Part shown: piece by piece, positions 5,657-6,809 of the stretch
Numbering within the stretch: the first letter of the stretch is position 1
Layout of the letters: each line of letters opens with the position of its first letter
NCBI GenBank assembly: GCA_009705025.1
Contig: WLDA01000050.1
Location: forward strand, 1-6,809
Direction: 5' to 3'
DNA length: 6,809 nucleotides
Source: Actinomycetota bacterium
GTDB taxonomy: Bacteria > Actinomycetota > Actinomycetes > Nanopelagicales > Nanopelagicaceae
Program-made: the position numbers and the translations under genes
The notes under the pieces: model-generated
Databases searched by the model: none
Seen by the model: the letters and a program-made list of their open reading frames with translations, nothing else
What the model was told of the DNA's origin: nothing

Positions 5657-6809
5657 ATGAAGATCGTACGAAATAGTCGCTTAGCTAAAGCGCTGATGTT
5701 GGGGTTGCCTGCGGTTCTCGCATCAGCAATGCTCGCAGCACCAGCACAAGCAGCAACAGAAATCACTTTCCAAACTTGGAACTCACAAGATTCACAGGAT
5801 AAGTGGAATGCAATGACAAAGGCATTCATGGCAGCAAACCCAGATATCACTGTCAAGGTTAACTTTGTACCTGGCGGCGTAGAGGGTGACGCACTCGTGA
5901 AGTCACAACTCGCATCAGGAACAATGACAGATGTTTTTGCTTACAACGTCGGTGCGCTTATGCAAGCAATCGATCCAGTGAAAAACCTTGTCAACCTTAA
6001 GAATGAGCCATGGATGAGTTCTGTGAACTCAGGCTTTATTCCATCTGCAACAGGTGCTGACGGCGGAATTTACGCTGCACCATTTGGAACAGCAATGGGT
6101 GGCGGAATTCTTTACAACAAGCGAATTTATTCAAAGCTTGGTTTGCAAATACCTTTGACATGGAAAGAATTCATGGCAAACAATGCAAAAATCAAGAAGG
6201 CTGGAATTACTCCAGTTATCTCTTCATGGAAAGATTCATGGACAGCACAACTCTTCGTACTTGGTGATCACTTCAACGTAGCGGCTGCAATGCCAGGATT
6301 TGAAGACAAGTTCACAAAGAACAAGATTGTTCTTGAAAAGAATGCAGCAACACTTGCTGGTTTCCAGCACCTTGAAGAAGTCAGAAAAGCTGGCTATTAC
6401 AACAAGGATGTTGCAGCAACAACATTTGCTAAGGCACTTGAGTACCTAGCACTCGGTAAAGGTGCTCACTACCCAATGCTTTCTGCAGGCATCGACACAA
6501 TCGTTGCTAACTTCCCAACAAAGGCTTCAGACATTGGATTCATGGCACAACCAGGAACTAATGCAAAGAGCAATGGCGTAACAGTGTGGATGCCATCAGG
6601 TGTTTACATTGCAAAGTCAACAAAGAACCTAGAAGCTGCTAAGAAGTTTGTTGCTTGGACAGTTTCAAAGGAATCATTCCAGGTTCAAAATAAGGTTGTA
6701 CCTCCATCAGGTCCATACTTTATTAAGGGTGCACCAGTTTCAGGTAACTTGACTGCTGTATTCACAGACTTGTACAACTACATGCAAGGTAAGGGAACAA
6801 GCTATCCAG
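5657..6809 (+). CDS. Sugar-type ABC transporter extracellular solute-binding protein, 3'-truncated
   Basis: 384 codons are visible and the frame runs off the right edge. It starts at an ATG five bases after AAAGGAG (5645-5651), an excellent ribosome site. Residues 1-32 are a Sec signal peptide: a basic start (MKIVRNSRLAK), a hydrophobic stretch, and APAQA with cleavage predicted after Ala32. The mature part begins ATEITFQTWN and has features of the family 1 extracellular binding proteins: PGGVEGDALVKSQLASGTMTDVFAYNVG, YAAPFGTAMGGGILYNKRIYSKLG split by a hinge, and LEAAKKFVAWTVSK near the C-terminus. It captures a solute, probably a sugar or oligosaccharide, outside the membrane for ABC import; permease and ATPase genes should follow. 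No cysteine occurs in the visible protein, so it is not a lipoprotein. Lysine codons run 26 AAG to 7 AAA, suggesting very high expression. Confidence 0.9.
   Translation, partial: MKIVRNSRLAKALMLGLPAVLASAMLAAPAQAATEITFQTWNSQDSQDKWNAMTKAFMAANPDITVKVNFVPGGVEGDALVKSQLASGTMTDVFAYNVGALMQAIDPVKNLVNLKNEPWMSSVNSGFIPSATGADGGIYAAPFGTAMGGGILYNKRIYSKLGLQIPLTWKEFMANNAKIKKAGITPVISSWKDSWTAQLFVLGDHFNVAAAMPGFEDKFTKNKIVLEKNAATLAGFQHLEEVRKAGYYNKDVAATTFAKALEYLALGKGAHYPMLSAGIDTIVANFPTKASDIGFMAQPGTNAKSNGVTVWMPSGVYIAKSTKNLEAAKKFVAWTVSKESFQVQNKVVPPSGPYFIKGAPVSGNLTAVFTDLYNYMQGKGTSYP

Noticed and set aside
5611..5856. An 81-codon minus-strand open frame over the transporter start.
   Set aside because: It is antisense to the signal peptide and ribosome site of the binding protein, with no family features.
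1..6809. tRNA, rRNA, CRISPR, insertion sequences, phage or defence genes.
   Set aside because: No cloverleaf, repeat-spacer array, transposase or terminal inverted repeats were seen; coding genes fill nearly all of the window.

Overview
The window looks like a gene-dense stretch of a bacterial chromosome of moderate-to-low GC (low-to-mid 40s percent, judged by eye, not counted). Gaps between genes are very short, stop codons touch or overlap, and the genes serve organic-acid and carbohydrate use. The protein style, a strong taste for GCA alanine codons and a sugar-type ABC binding protein would suit a streamlined freshwater actinobacterium of the Nanopelagicales/acI kind. That placement is inference; no rRNA or other taxonomic marker is present.

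Layout, left to right: (1) the C-terminal 359 codons of a mandelate racemase-group enolase-superfamily enzyme (+, cut by the left edge). (2) A family III (CaiB/BaiF) CoA-transferase (-), converging on gene 1 with a 1-bp gap. (3) A 108-bp divergent promoter region with overlapping candidate promoters and a LacI/cre-like operator. (4) A tightly coupled + strand operon: E1 beta, E1 alpha (4-bp ATGA overlap) and a 79-residue stand-alone lipoyl-domain protein (TAATG overlap). (5) A CitE/HpcH-type beta-hydroxyacyl-CoA lyase (-), whose stop codon overlaps that of the lipoyl gene. (6) A regulatory region of about 245 bp containing a sigma70-like promoter, a 30-nt imperfect palindrome and an 8-bp direct repeat three helical turns apart. 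(7) The first 384 codons of an ABC transporter solute-binding protein (+, cut by the right edge).

How the parts may work together (inference): the transporter would import a carbohydrate or sugar-acid-like substrate, and the racemase-family enzyme would dehydrate or epimerise a hydroxy acid. The CoA-transferase would activate an acid as its CoA ester, and the CitE-like lyase would cleave a malyl- or citramalyl-type CoA ester into acetyl-CoA (or propionyl-CoA) plus glyoxylate or pyruvate. The E1 plus lipoyl carrier would then oxidatively decarboxylate the 2-oxoacid. The most unusual point is that this 2-oxoacid dehydrogenase operon carries only a bare lipoyl domain where a full E2 acyltransferase is expected, and no E3 is visible. 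The E1 order is also beta before alpha, the reverse of the common arrangement.
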